A stretch of 64,000 bases of DNA, taken from Marisediminitalea alba. Lineage in GTDB: Bacteria > Pseudomonadota > Gammaproteobacteria > Enterobacterales > Alteromonadaceae. Below the pieces are notes generated by a model. The model was not told where the DNA came from, searched no databases, and saw nothing but the letters and a program-made list of their open reading frames with translations. Positions 8,941 to 20,021 of the stretch are shown here, one piece after another; within the stretch, counting starts at the first letter, position 1, and every line of letters begins with the position of its first letter. The stretch covers positions 27,201-91,200 of the forward strand of contig NZ_PVNP01000016.1 in the NCBI RefSeq assembly GCF_002993365.1. Reading direction: 5' to 3'. Position numbers and translations under genes: made by a program.

Positions 8941-9563
8941 CTGACAGCGGTCACACTTAGACCAAAATAATCACTGATCCCGGCCAGAATATTGGTGGTA
9001 GCCAATGAGGCCAGAATAAATCCCATCACACGGCTGATGATACTGGCACCGGCACTGCCAATAAGCCGGATAATAACCGACGATGCCAACATAAGTACCA
9101 GCGTAATCAACAGCACAATCATCATCATGGCGGCCGTCTGCGCCTGTTCCCACAGCGTATACACGTTATTTTTGGTAAGCAGCACTGCCGCCAGCATGGC
9201 GCCGGGACTGGCGATCGATGGCACGGCAATAGGAAAAACGGCAGTTTCACGAATGGTGGCCGCCATCTTAATTTCCTGTTCGGGCTTACTTTCACCAAAA
9301 ATCATCGTCAGCGCAAAAATAAACAGCACAATGCCACCGGCTATCTGAAAAGCTGCTAACGGTATATGCATCGCGGTTAAGATGATTTCACCGGCAACAA
9401 TGAAAAACAACAGTATTGCACTGGAAGCCATAAAAGCGATTAGTGCGATAAGGCGGCGTTGTACCGGCGTATGCTGTTTGGTGGCTGCAATAAACACCGG
9501 CAGGGTGCCGATGGGGTCGATAACCGCGAAAAAGTAAATAAGTACCGGAATAAAGTCGATCAC
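8937..9563 (-). CDS. MarC-family integral membrane protein
   Basis: 208 residues with six predicted hydrophobic segments. The FFAVIDPIGTLPVFI start and the AVPSIASPGAMLAAVLL repeat are characteristic of the MarC/UPF0056 family. The two related Pro-Gly segments form an internal duplication. Despite the name, E. coli MarC is not required for multiple antibiotic resistance and no transported substrate is established. It starts four bases after the stop of the upstream methyltransferase gene, so the two are probably co-transcribed. Confidence 0.85.
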   Translation of the reverse strand: MIDFIPVLIYFFAVIDPIGTLPVFIAATKQHTPVQRRLIALIAFMASSAILLFFIVAGEIILTAMHIPLAAFQIAGGIVLFIFALTMIFGESKPEQEIKMAATIRETAVFPIAVPSIASPGAMLAAVLLTKNNVYTLWEQAQTAAMMMIVLLITLVLMLASSVIIRLIGSAGASIISRVMGFILASLATTNILAGISDYFGLSVTAVS

Positions 9564-9566
9564 AGG

Positions 9567-10169
9567 TTATAACCAGCGCGGCACCAGGTTTTGGTAAGCC
9601 AGATAGCGGTCTTTGTAGCGGGCATTTAAAAACACTTCCTCTAATTGCGTTTGCTTTCTAAGTGCTGCCAGTCCAACTAGCATGCACACCAAACTAAACA
9701 GACTCGGTAAAGCCAGAAAAAAGCCAACCTGAGCAATGGCAACGCCGATGTAGCCTGGATTACGGCTGATGCTATACAAACCCTGCTCAATCAGGGCGTG
9801 GTCGTGATGGTTAACAATGCCACTGCGCCATTGCTTACCCAGTGAGAAATTGGCGCCCACGGCAAGTGCAAAACCAACCAGCAAAAAGCCAGCCCCAGAC
9901 CATTGCAATGGCACTATGAGCAGCCATTCGAAAGGCACCAGATACTCAAATGCCACTGGCTGGAAGGCAACCACAACCGTTACCAGCCAGATGGTGGCGC
10001 GAAAGACTCTGAATGCCAGGTGATTCCACCAATGGCAACTGTAAGTGGGCCCCATAGAAACAACGGGCTGGTGCGTGCGTTTTTTATACAGAATTAGTGC
10101 GGTGTAAAATACCGCTACAAAGGTAAAGAAGCCCGCCAGAAAATACCGCAGCAGGAAAAAATCTTCCAT
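9567..10169 (-). CDS. Isoprenylcysteine/phospholipid-type methyltransferase-like membrane protein
   Basis: 200 residues with four or five hydrophobic segments. The C-terminal signature fits the ICMT/PEMT-like family: a GLYSISRNPGYIGV block near residue 130 (SxRNPxY binds S-adenosylmethionine) and the EExFLxxRYxDRYxxY pattern near residue 175. Such proteins methylate lipids or small amphipathic substrates at the membrane; bacterial members mostly lack assigned substrates. It lies four bases upstream of the marC-like gene. Confidence 0.72.
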   Translation of the reverse strand: MEDFFLLRYFLAGFFTFVAVFYTALILYKKRTHQPVVSMGPTYSCHWWNHLAFRVFRATIWLVTVVVAFQPVAFEYLVPFEWLLIVPLQWSGAGFLLVGFALAVGANFSLGKQWRSGIVNHHDHALIEQGLYSISRNPGYIGVAIAQVGFFLALPSLFSLVCMLVGLAALRKQTQLEEVFLNARYKDRYLAYQNLVPRWL

Positions 10170-10257
10170 ACACCACTCCCATGTGAAACTGCATATATGA
10201 TTACGTAATAATGTCCGGCGTGCAATTCAGGTTAGCCCAATGACACCTCGTTTCAAC

Positions 10258-11628
10258 TCAAGCCGGGGCGGATTCGAGCCTTTTTTGCACAATGTACAGT
10301 CTGTACCCGAGCATAATAGCGGCGCTGGTCAAGCCGGCAATAATACCTATCCAGAAGCCATCGGCTGCCATGGGTTCGCTGCTGAGCCAGTCTGTGCGAC
10401 CTAAAATGACGCCAATGGGCAGCCCAATCAGCCAGTAGGCACAAAAGGTAATATAGAACATGGCTGTTGTGTCTTTGTAGCCCCGCAAAGCGTTGGCAGA
10501 AATTACCTGTATGGCATCAGAAAACTGGAACAAAGCTGCGTATATTAACAGCTGTGATGAGATAGCAAATACCGCCTCGTTACTGGTATAAAGGCTGATG
10601 ATCAGTCCTTTGGCCAATAGCGTAAAGGTAGCGGTTAAACAGGCCACGCTCAGACCAATGACAATAGCACTTTTTACTGCCACACGAGCCTGGCGAATTC
10701 GGTGCTGACCCAGCCGGTAACTGACACGAATGGAAATAGCCATGCCCATACTAAGCGGAAACATAAACATTAACGCCGAAAAGTTTAGGGCAATTTGATG
10801 GGCAGCCACAATGTTGGCGCCAAACGGGGCCAGCAACAGCGCTATCACCGCAAACAACGTCACCTCAAACAATACCGTCATGGCGATCGGCAGACCAAGC
10901 CGAAACGTTTGTGAAATGGTGCGCCAGTGCGGTTTATGCCAGTGAACAAATAACTGATAACGGCGCAACCGGGGCGCCAGCGTAATATAAATTAAGGTAG
11001 CGATGGCCATTGCTACAAACACCAGCGCCGTGGCGACACCACAACCCGCACCGCCCATGGCTTCGATACCAAAGCCGCCGTAAACAAACAGGAAGTTTCC
11101 AGCGATATTTACCGCCAGACCAATAACCGTAATGATCATACTGGGTTTAGTGTGGCCCAGCGCTTCACAGTAATTACGTGACCATTGATACAGCGCAAAG
11201 GCCGGAAATGCCAGAAACACGTAGTACACATACTCGGCCGTGATCCCGGCAAGATTGGCTTCCATGGGAAACAAGTTCACAATACTTCTGGCGTAAAACG
11301 CGCCAAACAACGGCACAATACTCACAAGTAACAGCAAATAGCCGGCTTGCTGGGTGGCATTAGCCACATCATCGGTGCTTTTAGCGCCGTGTAAGCGGGC
11401 GATAAGCGGCGGGATCGCCAGTGCAATACCCTGGATAAAGCTCATGATAGGGATAGAAATACTGAATCCCAGCGCTACTGCGGCCATGTCTACGGCGCTG
11501 TAGCGCCCGGCGATAATCGTATCGCTAACGCCCATCAGCATTTGCGTAATTTGCGCAATCAGTAACGGCCAGGCCAGTTTAATAAGGCGGCGGCTTTCCA
11601 GCGCCGTACGTGGCAATATTACCATCAT
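10258..11628 (-). CDS. MATE-family multidrug/sodium antiporter
   Basis: 456 residues with twelve hydrophobic segments in two homologous halves, typical of NorM-like MATE exporters. Landmarks are WPLLIAQITQMLMGVSDTI in helix 1, the GxxxAAVALG start of helix 2 and the FGLP-type RLGLPIAMTVLFE opening of the second half near residue 245. It probably exports cationic drugs in exchange for Na+ or H+. The start codon overlaps the moeA stop by one base (TAATG), so translation is probably coupled, though the two functions are not obviously linked. Confidence 0.88.
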   Translation of the reverse strand: MMVILPRTALESRRLIKLAWPLLIAQITQMLMGVSDTIIAGRYSAVDMAAVALGFSISIPIMSFIQGIALAIPPLIARLHGAKSTDDVANATQQAGYLLLLVSIVPLFGAFYARSIVNLFPMEANLAGITAEYVYYVFLAFPAFALYQWSRNYCEALGHTKPSMIITVIGLAVNIAGNFLFVYGGFGIEAMGGAGCGVATALVFVAMAIATLIYITLAPRLRRYQLFVHWHKPHWRTISQTFRLGLPIAMTVLFEVTLFAVIALLLAPFGANIVAAHQIALNFSALMFMFPLSMGMAISIRVSYRLGQHRIRQARVAVKSAIVIGLSVACLTATFTLLAKGLIISLYTSNEAVFAISSQLLIYAALFQFSDAIQVISANALRGYKDTTAMFYITFCAYWLIGLPIGVILGRTDWLSSEPMAADGFWIGIIAGLTSAAIMLGYRLYIVQKRLESAPA

Positions 11629-12866
11629 TAGCCCAGTTTACCGGCAATAGAAAAAGGCTGGATCTCTACCCAGTCGCCGGTCTTCAGCCCATCAGCTTCG
11701 GCCGGGATCAGCATGTAGCAGTTTGCCTTGCTAAAGCTGGTCATCACCCCGGAACTTTGTTTGGCCAGTGGCGTAACGATAAGCGTGCCATCTGCATTCT
11801 GGCTGAACATCGCGCGCTGGAAATCCAGCCGTCCGGCGCGACGTTTAATATCGCGGGTAATTTGTGCTTTGAGGGTGAGGCGATGGCCGTTACCCAAACC
11901 GGTTTCGCCCTGCAAATGGCGGATCACCGGTACCACTAATTGTTCGGTAGTAACGCAGGCCGAAACCGGATTACCCGGCAGGCCGCAGAATACCGCGTTG
12001 CCTAAGCGGCCAAATGCAAAGGGTTTACCCGGTTTGATGGCGACTTTCCAAAAGCCAATCTCGCCGAGTTCATCGAGCACGGGTTTAACAAAATCAGCAT
12101 CGCCCACTGATACACCGCCGCTAGAGATGATCACATCACAGCTTTGCTGTGCCTCCTGCAAAACCTGCTTCAGGGTTTCCGGTTCATCTGCCACAATCCC
12201 AAAATTGTTAATTTGTACCTGCCAGTTTTGCAATAAAGCGGCTACACCGGTGCGGTTTGACTCGTAAATCTGGCCGGTGGCAAGTGGGTTACCGGCTTCG
12301 ACTAATTCATCGCCGGTGGCAAGCAGGCCAATAGTAAGCTGACGATAAACGTCTACTGAAGCGAGGCCCAGTGAGCTCAATAACATGGTGTCGGTGGCCG
12401 TTAAGCGATGCCCGGTATCAAACAACTGGTCACCCCGGGCGATATCGCTGCCGGTCTCACGAATATTGGCCAGTTCGGCGGTATCGGTTTGCAATGTAAT
12501 GGTGTCGTCTTCCCGGCTAACATTTTCCTGAATGATCACCGCGTCACAGTCGGCCGGAATAGGGGCACCGGTCATAATACGCACACACTGGCCGGGTAAT
12601 ACTGTTGGCGACTGACTGTCACCAGCAAAAACAGCGCCGACTACCTTGAGCGTATTGCCCGCCTGACCATCGCTACTTTTAAGCGCATATCCGTCCATTG
12701 CCGAGTTATTGCAGGGCGGCACATTAAGTGAAGCGACCACCGGGGTGGCCAGTACCCGGCCAACGGCCGCTTTTACATCTGTTTTTTCGCTAACGCTAAC
12801 CGGCTGCGTTTGACTGAGCATAGTAGCGATTGCATCGGGTAATGATAACCAGGGAGAATTAGACAT
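11628..12866 (-). CDS. moeA: Molybdopterin molybdenumtransferase
   Basis: About 412 residues. MoeA inserts molybdate into adenylated molybdopterin, the last step of molybdenum cofactor synthesis. Typical motifs are the NNSAMDGYAL block near residue 55, the MTGAPIPADCDAVI segment, the SSGGVSVGDADFVK active-site region near 240 and the FCGLPGNPVSACV motif near 290. The ATG at 12866 is chosen over an upstream TTG because it starts at the normal family position. It forms a coupled pair with the downstream MATE gene. With the MocA-like gene it shows that this organism makes molybdenum cofactor. Confidence 0.93.
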   Translation of the reverse strand: MSNSPWLSLPDAIATMLSQTQPVSVSEKTDVKAAVGRVLATPVVASLNVPPCNNSAMDGYALKSSDGQAGNTLKVVGAVFAGDSQSPTVLPGQCVRIMTGAPIPADCDAVIIQENVSREDDTITLQTDTAELANIRETGSDIARGDQLFDTGHRLTATDTMLLSSLGLASVDVYRQLTIGLLATGDELVEAGNPLATGQIYESNRTGVAALLQNWQVQINNFGIVADEPETLKQVLQEAQQSCDVIISSGGVSVGDADFVKPVLDELGEIGFWKVAIKPGKPFAFGRLGNAVFCGLPGNPVSACVTTEQLVVPVIRHLQGETGLGNGHRLTLKAQITRDIKRRAGRLDFQRAMFSQNADGTLIVTPLAKQSSGVMTSFSKANCYMLIPAEADGLKTGDWVEIQPFSIAGKLG

Positions 12867-12945
12867 AAGGCACTGACTCAACAAAATTTGCTGCGGAGTA
12901 TAGCACTATCCCGCGCGACTTTTACATGCCCGCTATCCCGAGCTT

Positions 12946-15798
12946 TCACTCATTGGCAGAGTGGTTATACCATTTGCTTATCATGGCCAGAATTTCGACT
13001 TCTTTAAAGGGCTTGCTCAAGTGGTCGTTCATGCCTGAGGCCAGAGCTTTTTGCTTGTCTTCAAACATGGCTGCAGCAGTGAGAGCGATGATTGGTACCG
13101 CAATCCCCAACTGGCGGATTTCACGGGTGGCTGTGTAGCCGTCCATTACCGGCATCTGGACATCCATTAATACCATATCAAAGGTTGTCTTGCGTACCTG
13201 TTCGACGGCCTCCTGACCATTATTGGCCAGGGTGATTTTCATGCCCAGGCCATTAAGCTGTTCTGTTATAACTTCCTGATTAATCGGGTTGTCTTCCACC
13301 ACCAGAATGTTGGCAGGCCCGGGGAGTTCCACTTGTGGAGTGCTGCTGGCAAGGTTCTGATAATGAGCCCGTTGTTCGGTAGTTGCTACGGTAACAGGCA
13401 CGGTAAAAGTAAATTCAGAGCCTTTGCCTAACTCGCTGCGGACATTTAACTCACCGCCCATGGCGGTGGTCAGGCGATGGCTGATGGTCATTCCCAGCCC
13501 TGAGCCACCATAAACCCGGCTAGTAGAGGAGTCGGCCTGAGTAAAGGCCTCAAATAATACCGCCTGTAATGCCGGGCTCATCCCGATCCCGGAGTCCTGA
13601 ACATGCCAGCAAAGCAGGTTTTTACCGTTACTATCTTGTTGTTGCTCGACCATCAGGATAACGCTTCCCTCGTGGGTAAACTTAATGGCATTACTTAGCA
13701 GATTGGCCAGTACCTGTTTAATACGCAGAGAGTCGCCCACAAAGTATGGCTGGGAGATCTTGCCAAAGCGGCAGGAAAAACTCAGCCCTTTGCTTTCAGC
13801 CTGACCACGGAATAAATCATCAAGCTGACCGATAATTTCACGCAACGAAAAAGTAACCGACTCGAGATGCATTTTATTGGCTTCAATTTTAGAAAAATCG
13901 AGAATATCGTTAATGATACTGAGCAGCAGTTCACCTGCCTGGTGAATTTTGTTAAACCGGTCTTTCGCCTGATCCGGCGTGTGATCCTTAAGGCCAAGGC
14001 GGCTAAGGCCCAGAATAGCGTTCATGGGCGTTCTGATCTCATGACTCATATTGGCCAGAAACTCACTCTTGGCGCGGTTAGATTCTTCTGCTTGTTGCAT
14101 GGCTTCGTTTTGTCTTTGTTCTGAGAGAACCAGGCGCTGGTTAGTGAGCGAGAGCTCCTTGGTGCGTTTGTCTACCTCAAATTCTATTTCATCGGTATAG
14201 CCCGCGACGATAATCATAAACCAACCAAGCAGACCGGCAAACAAGGTGGCACTGGCGAGTAACAAGTGTACTCCCCAGGGCTGATTGATAAAGATACTTT
14301 CGTTGGCGATATACAGCACCCAGCTTCTGGCCCCCAGTGATATTTCGTAGCGGTTGAGCAGAGGAAATTCGTCGTTGATCTGCTGTTCATTCGGGCTCAC
14401 AGCAGATAACAGCTGTTGCTGAGCGGTGCTCAGGTTCTTGCTGTACAGGATGCCGGTTTCAACACCTTCCATGGGATCCATCAGCAAAATAACGTTATTG
14501 TTTTTTGTGTTGCTAAAAGCCAGTGAGGCCAAATCCAGAACGCGAATAACGCCGGTGGCATAACCGTTTTGAAAGGTATGTTTCTGATCAGATTTAACCG
14601 GCAGAAACAGCAATACACCGGCTTGCTGGCTGTCGTTTTGTACCAGCATGATAGGGGGAGTGGGGTATATTTGTTCGGTTTGCCAGGCAACCTTTAAAGC
14701 TTCCTGGCGGGATGCTTGCGAATACACATCGTAACCAAGGGCTTTTATGTTGTCGGCAAAGGGCTCAATAAAGGCCACCACAACGTGCAAAGGGCGCGGT
14801 GTAAAGGGGATGAGCTCACCGTTAGCATCACGCTCGGTGATGGTAAATTCGAGGCTGGCGTGCTCTGCCGCATAGCTACGTTGAAGCTGGGATTGGAGTT
14901 GGTGCACGTTATCGCCGGTTACCCGAATGTTCCATGACAGCCCTTGTAAAACCGGGTTTTCATCAAGAATTCTGGCAGTAAACCGGCGAAATTGCGTAGG
15001 CGTTAGATTGGGTTCGGCCTTTACCAGCCCAGCAACTGAGTACAGAATGTTAGTGGCATTGCTGACACTGGCTTCCAGATTATTGGCCAGGGTACTGGCA
15101 TCGTTATTAAACTCGGCGGTTTGCTTGTTGCGCTCTTCGTTAATGGCCAGTGTACATAATACGGCAGCAGACAGTGTAAACCCGGCCAGAGAGGCGAAAG
15201 TAAAGCGACTGCGGGGAAAATGCGTAACCGCAAGGCGGGGAAACAAGGATAACAGCCAGGGCAGGGTGAAAATAATTCCTATGGCATCGCCCGTCCACCA
15301 GCTTAACCAGGTAGATAACAGGTTTTCCTCGCTGATAATGCCTTGTTGCAGCAGCAACATGACGCTTAAGGTACAGCCTACCAGCGTGCTCAGGACTGCG
15401 GTAATAAACAGAAATCGGAAAATCACCGCGGGCTTGCGGTAGGTCATGGGTAACCCCACAAAACGGCGCACCAGAAAATACCCAACATGAGCCTGTAGCG
15501 TTGCATAAAGCGCCATGAGAACTGGGATCAACCAATCATTGATTTCGGTGCCGCCACTTATTCGAATGTAAACACTGATACTAAACGCACCAATAAAAAT
15601 ACCCGTTAATGCGCGTTGGCCAAAGGCTAAGACAGCGGCCAGGGCGAGGCCTGCGGGAGGCCAGATAATGGTGGCAAAGCCTGGAGGCACTGCCATTAAC
15701 TGACCGATATACCCCAGCAGAAAATAGCCAACGGCGGTAATTGAAATAACTTCAACAGTAAGCCAGCGTTGCCGGATGGTTTTGGTGGATGTCTGCAT
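12946..15798 (-). CDS. Hybrid sensor histidine kinase (MASE1-CHASE-HisKA-HATPase-REC)
   Basis: A 950-residue inner-membrane kinase. Residues 1-230 hold eight hydrophobic segments of MASE1 type ([15 protein letters not shown] signature). About 250-480 is a periplasmic CHASE-like sensor, followed by another membrane segment near 520. The kinase core has the phospho-accepting His in [12 protein letters not shown] near 590, an ATPase with DSGIGM and GGSGLGM boxes near 735-775, and a receiver domain from about 835 with [14 protein letters not shown] containing the phospho-Asp. No HPt domain is present, so the relay must pass to a separate protein. No response regulator adjoins it. The input signal is unknown. 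Confidence 0.92.
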   Translation of the reverse strand: MQTSTKTIRQRWLTVEVISITAVGYFLLGYIGQLMAVPPGFATIIWPPAGLALAAVLAFGQRALTGIFIGAFSISVYIRISGGTEINDWLIPVLMALYATLQAHVGYFLVRRFVGLPMTYRKPAVIFRFLFITAVLSTLVGCTLSVMLLLQQGIISEENLLSTWLSWWTGDAIGIIFTLPWLLSLFPRLAVTHFPRSRFTFASLAGFTLSAAVLCTLAINEERNKQTAEFNNDASTLANNLEASVSNATNILYSVAGLVKAEPNLTPTQFRRFTARILDENPVLQGLSWNIRVTGDNVHQLQSQLQRSYAAEHASLEFTITERDANGELIPFTPRPLHVVVAFIEPFADNIKALGYDVYSQASRQEALKVAWQTEQIYPTPPIMLVQNDSQQAGVLLFLPVKSDQKHTFQNGYATGVIRVLDLASLAFSNTKNNNVILLMDPMEGVETGILYSKNLSTAQQQLLSAVSPNEQQINDEFPLLNRYEISLGARSWVLYIANESIFINQPWGVHLLLASATLFAGLLGWFMIIVAGYTDEIEFEVDKRTKELSLTNQRLVLSEQRQNEAMQQAEESNRAKSEFLANMSHEIRTPMNAILGLSRLGLKDHTPDQAKDRFNKIHQAGELLLSIINDILDFSKIEANKMHLESVTFSLREIIGQLDDLFRGQAESKGLSFSCRFGKISQPYFVGDSLRIKQVLANLLSNAIKFTHEGSVILMVEQQQDSNGKNLLCWHVQDSGIGMSPALQAVLFEAFTQADSSTSRVYGGSGLGMTISHRLTTAMGGELNVRSELGKGSEFTFTVPVTVATTEQRAHYQNLASSTPQVELPGPANILVVEDNPINQEVITEQLNGLGMKITLANNGQEAVEQVRKTTFDMVLMDVQMPVMDGYTATREIRQLGIAVPIIALTAAAMFEDKQKALASGMNDHLSKPFKEVEILAMISKWYNHSANE

Positions 15799-15938
15799 AG
15801 GCCTCGTTGGCTAATAGTGGCTGATTAGCAAAGGTAACGGGAAAGTGCTTGGTTTAGAGTCTAACAGATATGTGTAGGTTAGCTATGCGCGAAGAGATTT
15901 ATTTTGGGGAAACCAATCATTTGCGGGATTTCGACAGG

Positions 15939-15971
15939 AAACAGGTGCCTGCCCTGGGCAGGCACCTGTTT
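15939..15971 (-). terminator. Strong hairpin terminator after the FG-GAP lipoprotein gene
   Basis: A perfect 15-bp stem (15939-15953 with 15957-15971) with a 3-base loop lies 13 bases past the stop codon. The T-run on the minus strand is short (TTT), so it may act as a terminator and as an RNA-stabilising stem. Confidence 0.7.
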
Positions 15972-15984
15972 AACTAACGCTAAG

Positions 15985-18900
15985 TTAACGTAACCAGTAC
16001 ATGGCAGCGCTGGTACCTAACAGCATTTCAAGACCATTATCGCCCATTCGGGTGCGCATGCTCTGCGGGGTTGGCTGACCAACAAGCTGAGTGCCAGACC
16101 AGATTTTAAAACCGTTGTGGTCAAACTTAGCGACCCGGTTTACATCACTGGCGTTGTAAGTTTCGCCTTCTTCCTGAACGGCCAGGAACCAGCCTTGCTC
16201 GTTTTCGGTGGAGACATCCACAACAACATCAAGTACGGCACCAGCGGTGGTACGCTGAACTTCGGAGAGGGTATTATCGTTAAGTTCGAATACGATGATT
16301 GAGGTTTCGTCCTGATAAGACAGCTGTCTGAGATCAGAAACGCACAGTAGTTCAGGCGCGCTGTCGGTGTCGTAGTTAATCAGTTCTAATCGATCACAGC
16401 GCTGGTCAATAAAGCTCTGCTCAGCAAACGACGAACTGGTGCGGGTTAACAGCGACAGTCGCTCACCATAACTGACAATTGCGACGTTTTGCGTGCCATC
16501 GTGATAAGCCGTGAAATCAGAGATATAGTTGTTGAATGTATAACTGGCCAGTAACAGCTGATTTTGAATATCCACCGCTTTTATCTGATTACTGTCTTCG
16601 TAAACCAGATCGTCGTAGCCATCGTTGTTCATATCGATAGCCCTGATCACACCAATGTCGCTGTCGTAATCACCGGCATTGGACCATTGCACCGTACCAT
16701 CGTGTAGTTGAATAACCGAAATGGCACCATCGTAGGTCTCTGTAGTAGGGACAAAAATATCGCCGGCACCATCGTTATTGAAGTCAGCGGTAACGGCGCT
16801 GGTGCTGTTATCCCAGTTGCTGGATAACTCGCCACCCACTGCCGTAACGCCGTTGGTGTCCATGGTTAGGATGCGGCCGCCTTCGTAACCACTTTGCGAA
16901 CTGGGAACGAAAAAGACAGCCCGCTCATCGCCTGGCAACAGATCGGCCCAACCGGCAGCAGTGAAGTAATCGAGCTCGACGGCTGTGCGCAGCTCATTAG
17001 TAGTGGGAATGCCGTTAGCGACATCTGCAGAGGCCAAAACGTCTTCGCCCGTGGAGGTGGTTCCGGAAGACCAGAACAATTCCAGTGCGCCGTCATTATC
17101 GGCATCACCGGCAGTGAGCGATACCGCGCTATGGGCAAGCATATCGATACTCCAGTCGTTGACCAGTGAACCGCCATTCAATGAGTAAGCGGAGATGTTA
17201 CCCCACTGACAATCAGCGGTAAGGAGTTCGTCCCGGTTGTCCTGGTCGATGTCGTAGCTAATCAGATCGCAGATATTCAAATCGTCGATGGCGGCTAACT
17301 GCGAACGGTCTCTGGCATCGTAGACAGTTACTGCTCCCCATCTGCTTGCGCCAAAGATTTCGGCAACGCCGTCGCCATTGATGTCGCCGGCAGCCACGTG
17401 CTCGCTACCAAAGCCCGAGCCGTTGTACCACTGGTTTTCACCACTATTGAGGTCGTAAACCAGGCCGGTATTGACAATAAGCTCCATAGCGCCATCGTTA
17501 TCCACGTTGGCTACCGCAAAATCATCGGCACCATCAAGATCGAAGGTAAACAGCGGTGTAGCAGGGGATGCAAAAGACAGTATATCGAGTTGGCGACCCG
17601 CATCGCTGTAATCGTCGTCACCAGAAAGGATAAACAACTCCGGAATACTATCGCCATCGATATCTGCCAGACGCGCCGCTATAACATAGCGGTTGTTGTT
17701 ACTATAAACCGGACTGGCCGAACCGTTCAGATCGGTGATAGTGCTTACGCCATGGGCGGTAGCTACCACAATATCAGCTTTACCATCATCATTAATGTCG
17801 CCGGCCATAACATTTTTGATAGCGCCGGCTACGCCAATTTCGCCACCATACATCCAGCTCTGTTCGTAGCTGTTGGCATTGACCTTAATGATTGAAATAC
17901 CCCGTGACGAATCGGTTGTCAGCAGCTCATTGTTGCCGTCGCCATCGAAGTCGGCCACCCATAGGGAGTCGTTGCTGTAAGGCACTTCAATGCCACTGCG
18001 AACAAGCATATTGGTGTTATCTGATGTGGCTTCAATACTGACACTGTGGGTGTCGGTATTGCTACTGTCGGGCCAGCCAAAGGTGAATTCATAACGGTGT
18101 TGCGGAAACAGGAAGTTATCCGGCACGTCCCAGGTGATTAATCCGTCTTCGTCAATACTGGCGTTTGCCGGGCCGGCAACGAGCGAAGCATTAGAAGAGG
18201 AGTCCCGCACATCCGGGTCGACAATAAGCGCCGAGAACTGTACCTGTGAGCCGGCTCTCACTGTTTCGGGAACATTTTGTAGCTCAACCTGGGCCGGTGA
18301 GTCGCCCACCTCAAAAGAGGTAAGGGAGCCCTGAATGCGGTTAGCACCATCAGACACCACCATGGCAACTTCCAGTATGTCGTTGTGTACTACTAAACCA
18401 GCCGGCAGGACAGTGCTGTGTTGATCTTCCACCAGCACGCCATTTATGTACCAGTTGTAGGTAATTTCCAGCTCGTCCTCCGGTGTGTCCGGATCGTAAT
18501 AATAGCCCGGTGACACCTCTACGGGCGTTGTTGCAAGCACTTCATAGAAATACCAATCTACCCCATAAACCTGAGGCGGGCGTGACAGAATATCCAGGCT
18601 GACAAGCTCTGTGCCGGATAAGTCATCGAACATTAACGCATACCAGGACGCTAAATAAGTACCCGTATCCATGGTGCCGTCGTTATCGGCGTCTTTATTG
18701 ATCAACAAGTCACTGTCCTGAGCCTGGACAGTAACGGTTGAGTCGGCAACGAGGGTCAATAGCCCATCATAGCTATTTGGTGGCAGTCCATCGTTGGATG
18801 CAAATACCAGATTAACCTTGCCGGCATCGCTGAAGAACAGGTCACCTGATAGATCAAAACTTATCTCACCGGTGTTAAAGGAATAAGAAATATCAGACTG

Positions 18901-19593
18901 GGAATCCATCCGCATTGACACTTCACCCATATCAAAAGTGAGATACTGGGTAGTTTCAACCAGATAACTGGTGTTTGTCTCTGTTTCGCGGTGAGTTTGA
19001 GTGCCATAAATTGCTACTGACTGACCCGCAAAATTCCAGTTTAACCCGCCAAAGTTAACAGTATAAGCAATTTCCTGATCGCTCAGAGCGGAAACCGTTA
19101 CGGCAACAGAGCCGGAGATTACCCAGTTGTATTCGTTTTCACAGTTATTGTAGCGAAGTGTTAAGTTGCCCAAAAAGTCATTATCGACTTTACCATCATA
19201 AGTAACCGTTCCGCCGTTATTACACATAAAAGTAGCATTTACATTGCCATCACTGCCGACTTCAGACGTAAAATCTTCATCGGCAATCGATGGAATATTG
19301 ACTGGCGTTTGATCTATCTCACCAAACATATCCAGCACGACTCGCTGGATAAATTCAGGCGTGAGCGCGGCATCGGTGGTTTGGCCGGTGTAATAACTAT
19401 TAGCCAGTGAGCGTCCGGCATTATTGAGCTGCGTGGCTGAATAATCTTTTGCGTTAGCAATAATTTGAGTGGGTGTTGGTGCTGGTGGCTGGCTGGTACC
19501 CGAACCACCGGAATCAGAACCTCCGCCACCACCGCAGGCAGCCAAAATCATTGACGCGCCGGCAACGGCAAGGTGCTTGGTATAATTGAACAT
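15985..19593 (-). CDS. Very large FG-GAP/VCBS-repeat lipoprotein
   Basis: About 1202 residues. The signal peptide ends in the lipobox LAAC, followed by a Gly/Ser linker and a Pro/Thr-rich spacer, so the protein is anchored by lipid and probably surface-exposed. The N-terminal third is rich in beta strands and contains a DNDGTMDTG calcium loop and Ig-like segments. The remainder carries at least eight repeats with Ca-binding loops of the form D-x-[DN]-x-DG-x-x-[ED] (for example DFDGDGNNEL, GDINDDGKAD, DIDGDSIPEL), the FG-GAP beta-propeller signature. ATG 19593 is preferred over an upstream ATG because AGGGACG lies just before it. Adhesion or polysaccharide binding is a guess. Confidence 0.8.
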   Translation of the reverse strand: MFNYTKHLAVAGASMILAACGGGGGSDSGGSGTSQPPAPTPTQIIANAKDYSATQLNNAGRSLANSYYTGQTTDAALTPEFIQRVVLDMFGEIDQTPVNIPSIADEDFTSEVGSDGNVNATFMCNNGGTVTYDGKVDNDFLGNLTLRYNNCENEYNWVISGSVAVTVSALSDQEIAYTVNFGGLNWNFAGQSVAIYGTQTHRETETNTSYLVETTQYLTFDMGEVSMRMDSQSDISYSFNTGEISFDLSGDLFFSDAGKVNLVFASNDGLPPNSYDGLLTLVADSTVTVQAQDSDLLINKDADNDGTMDTGTYLASWYALMFDDLSGTELVSLDILSRPPQVYGVDWYFYEVLATTPVEVSPGYYYDPDTPEDELEITYNWYINGVLVEDQHSTVLPAGLVVHNDILEVAMVVSDGANRIQGSLTSFEVGDSPAQVELQNVPETVRAGSQVQFSALIVDPDVRDSSSNASLVAGPANASIDEDGLITWDVPDNFLFPQHRYEFTFGWPDSSNTDTHSVSIEATSDNTNMLVRSGIEVPYSNDSLWVADFDGDGNNELLTTDSSRGISIIKVNANSYEQSWMYGGEIGVAGAIKNVMAGDINDDGKADIVVATAHGVSTITDLNGSASPVYSNNNRYVIAARLADIDGDSIPELFILSGDDDYSDAGRQLDILSFASPATPLFTFDLDGADDFAVANVDNDGAMELIVNTGLVYDLNSGENQWYNGSGFGSEHVAAGDINGDGVAEIFGASRWGAVTVYDARDRSQLAAIDDLNICDLISYDIDQDNRDELLTADCQWGNISAYSLNGGSLVNDWSIDMLAHSAVSLTAGDADNDGALELFWSSGTTSTGEDVLASADVANGIPTTNELRTAVELDYFTAAGWADLLPGDERAVFFVPSSQSGYEGGRILTMDTNGVTAVGGELSSNWDNSTSAVTADFNNDGAGDIFVPTTETYDGAISVIQLHDGTVQWSNAGDYDSDIGVIRAIDMNNDGYDDLVYEDSNQIKAVDIQNQLLLASYTFNNYISDFTAYHDGTQNVAIVSYGERLSLLTRTSSSFAEQSFIDQRCDRLELINYDTDSAPELLCVSDLRQLSYQDETSIIVFELNDNTLSEVQRTTAGAVLDVVVDVSTENEQGWFLAVQEEGETYNASDVNRVAKFDHNGFKIWSGTQLVGQPTPQSMRTRMGDNGLEMLLGTSAAMYWLR

Positions 19594-19721
19594 TTTACGT
19601 CCCTGAGTAAAAATCATTGCCGAAGGGGGTACGGCAACACTGCAGAGAAGAAATTATAAGATTTTGCTACCGGTTGCAATTACGGTGTAATAAATATTTA
19701 CCCGCCGTGAGAAACAGTTAA

Positions 19722-20021
19722 CTAACTACCAAGGTTGAAGAAAACCCCAACTGCCAACTCAACCCACAGATAAAGAAATGCGCATAACACGAGACCGGCT
19801 GTAATAAATCGTGCCGGGCGTTTTATGTATCTGAAAGTAATCAGTAAGGTACTGCCGGTAATAAAGATCAGACTGCCCATAATGACGAAATCCATGACCG
19901 ACCAGTTAACCTCGGGCGTTACCAGACTGGCAATAAACGGGATGAGCAATAAACCCAGCGTAGCCGCGGCGACATATTTGAATGATAGCTGGGTTGAAGG
20001 GCTTAAAGTATATGTGCTCAT
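19722..20021 (-). CDS. Small membrane protein, three predicted helices
   Basis: 99 residues with three hydrophobic segments (about 17-35, 45-63 and 72-95). I do not recognise a family. The gene stands alone between the large lipoprotein gene and the divergent membrane protein/GGDEF pair. GGGAG lies upstream of the ATG. A coding sequence is likely from its length, its clean membrane topology and the absence of a longer overlapping frame. Confidence 0.6.
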   Translation of the reverse strand: MSTYTLSPSTQLSFKYVAAATLGLLLIPFIASLVTPEVNWSVMDFVIMGSLIFITGSTLLITFRYIKRPARFITAGLVLCAFLYLWVELAVGVFFNLGS

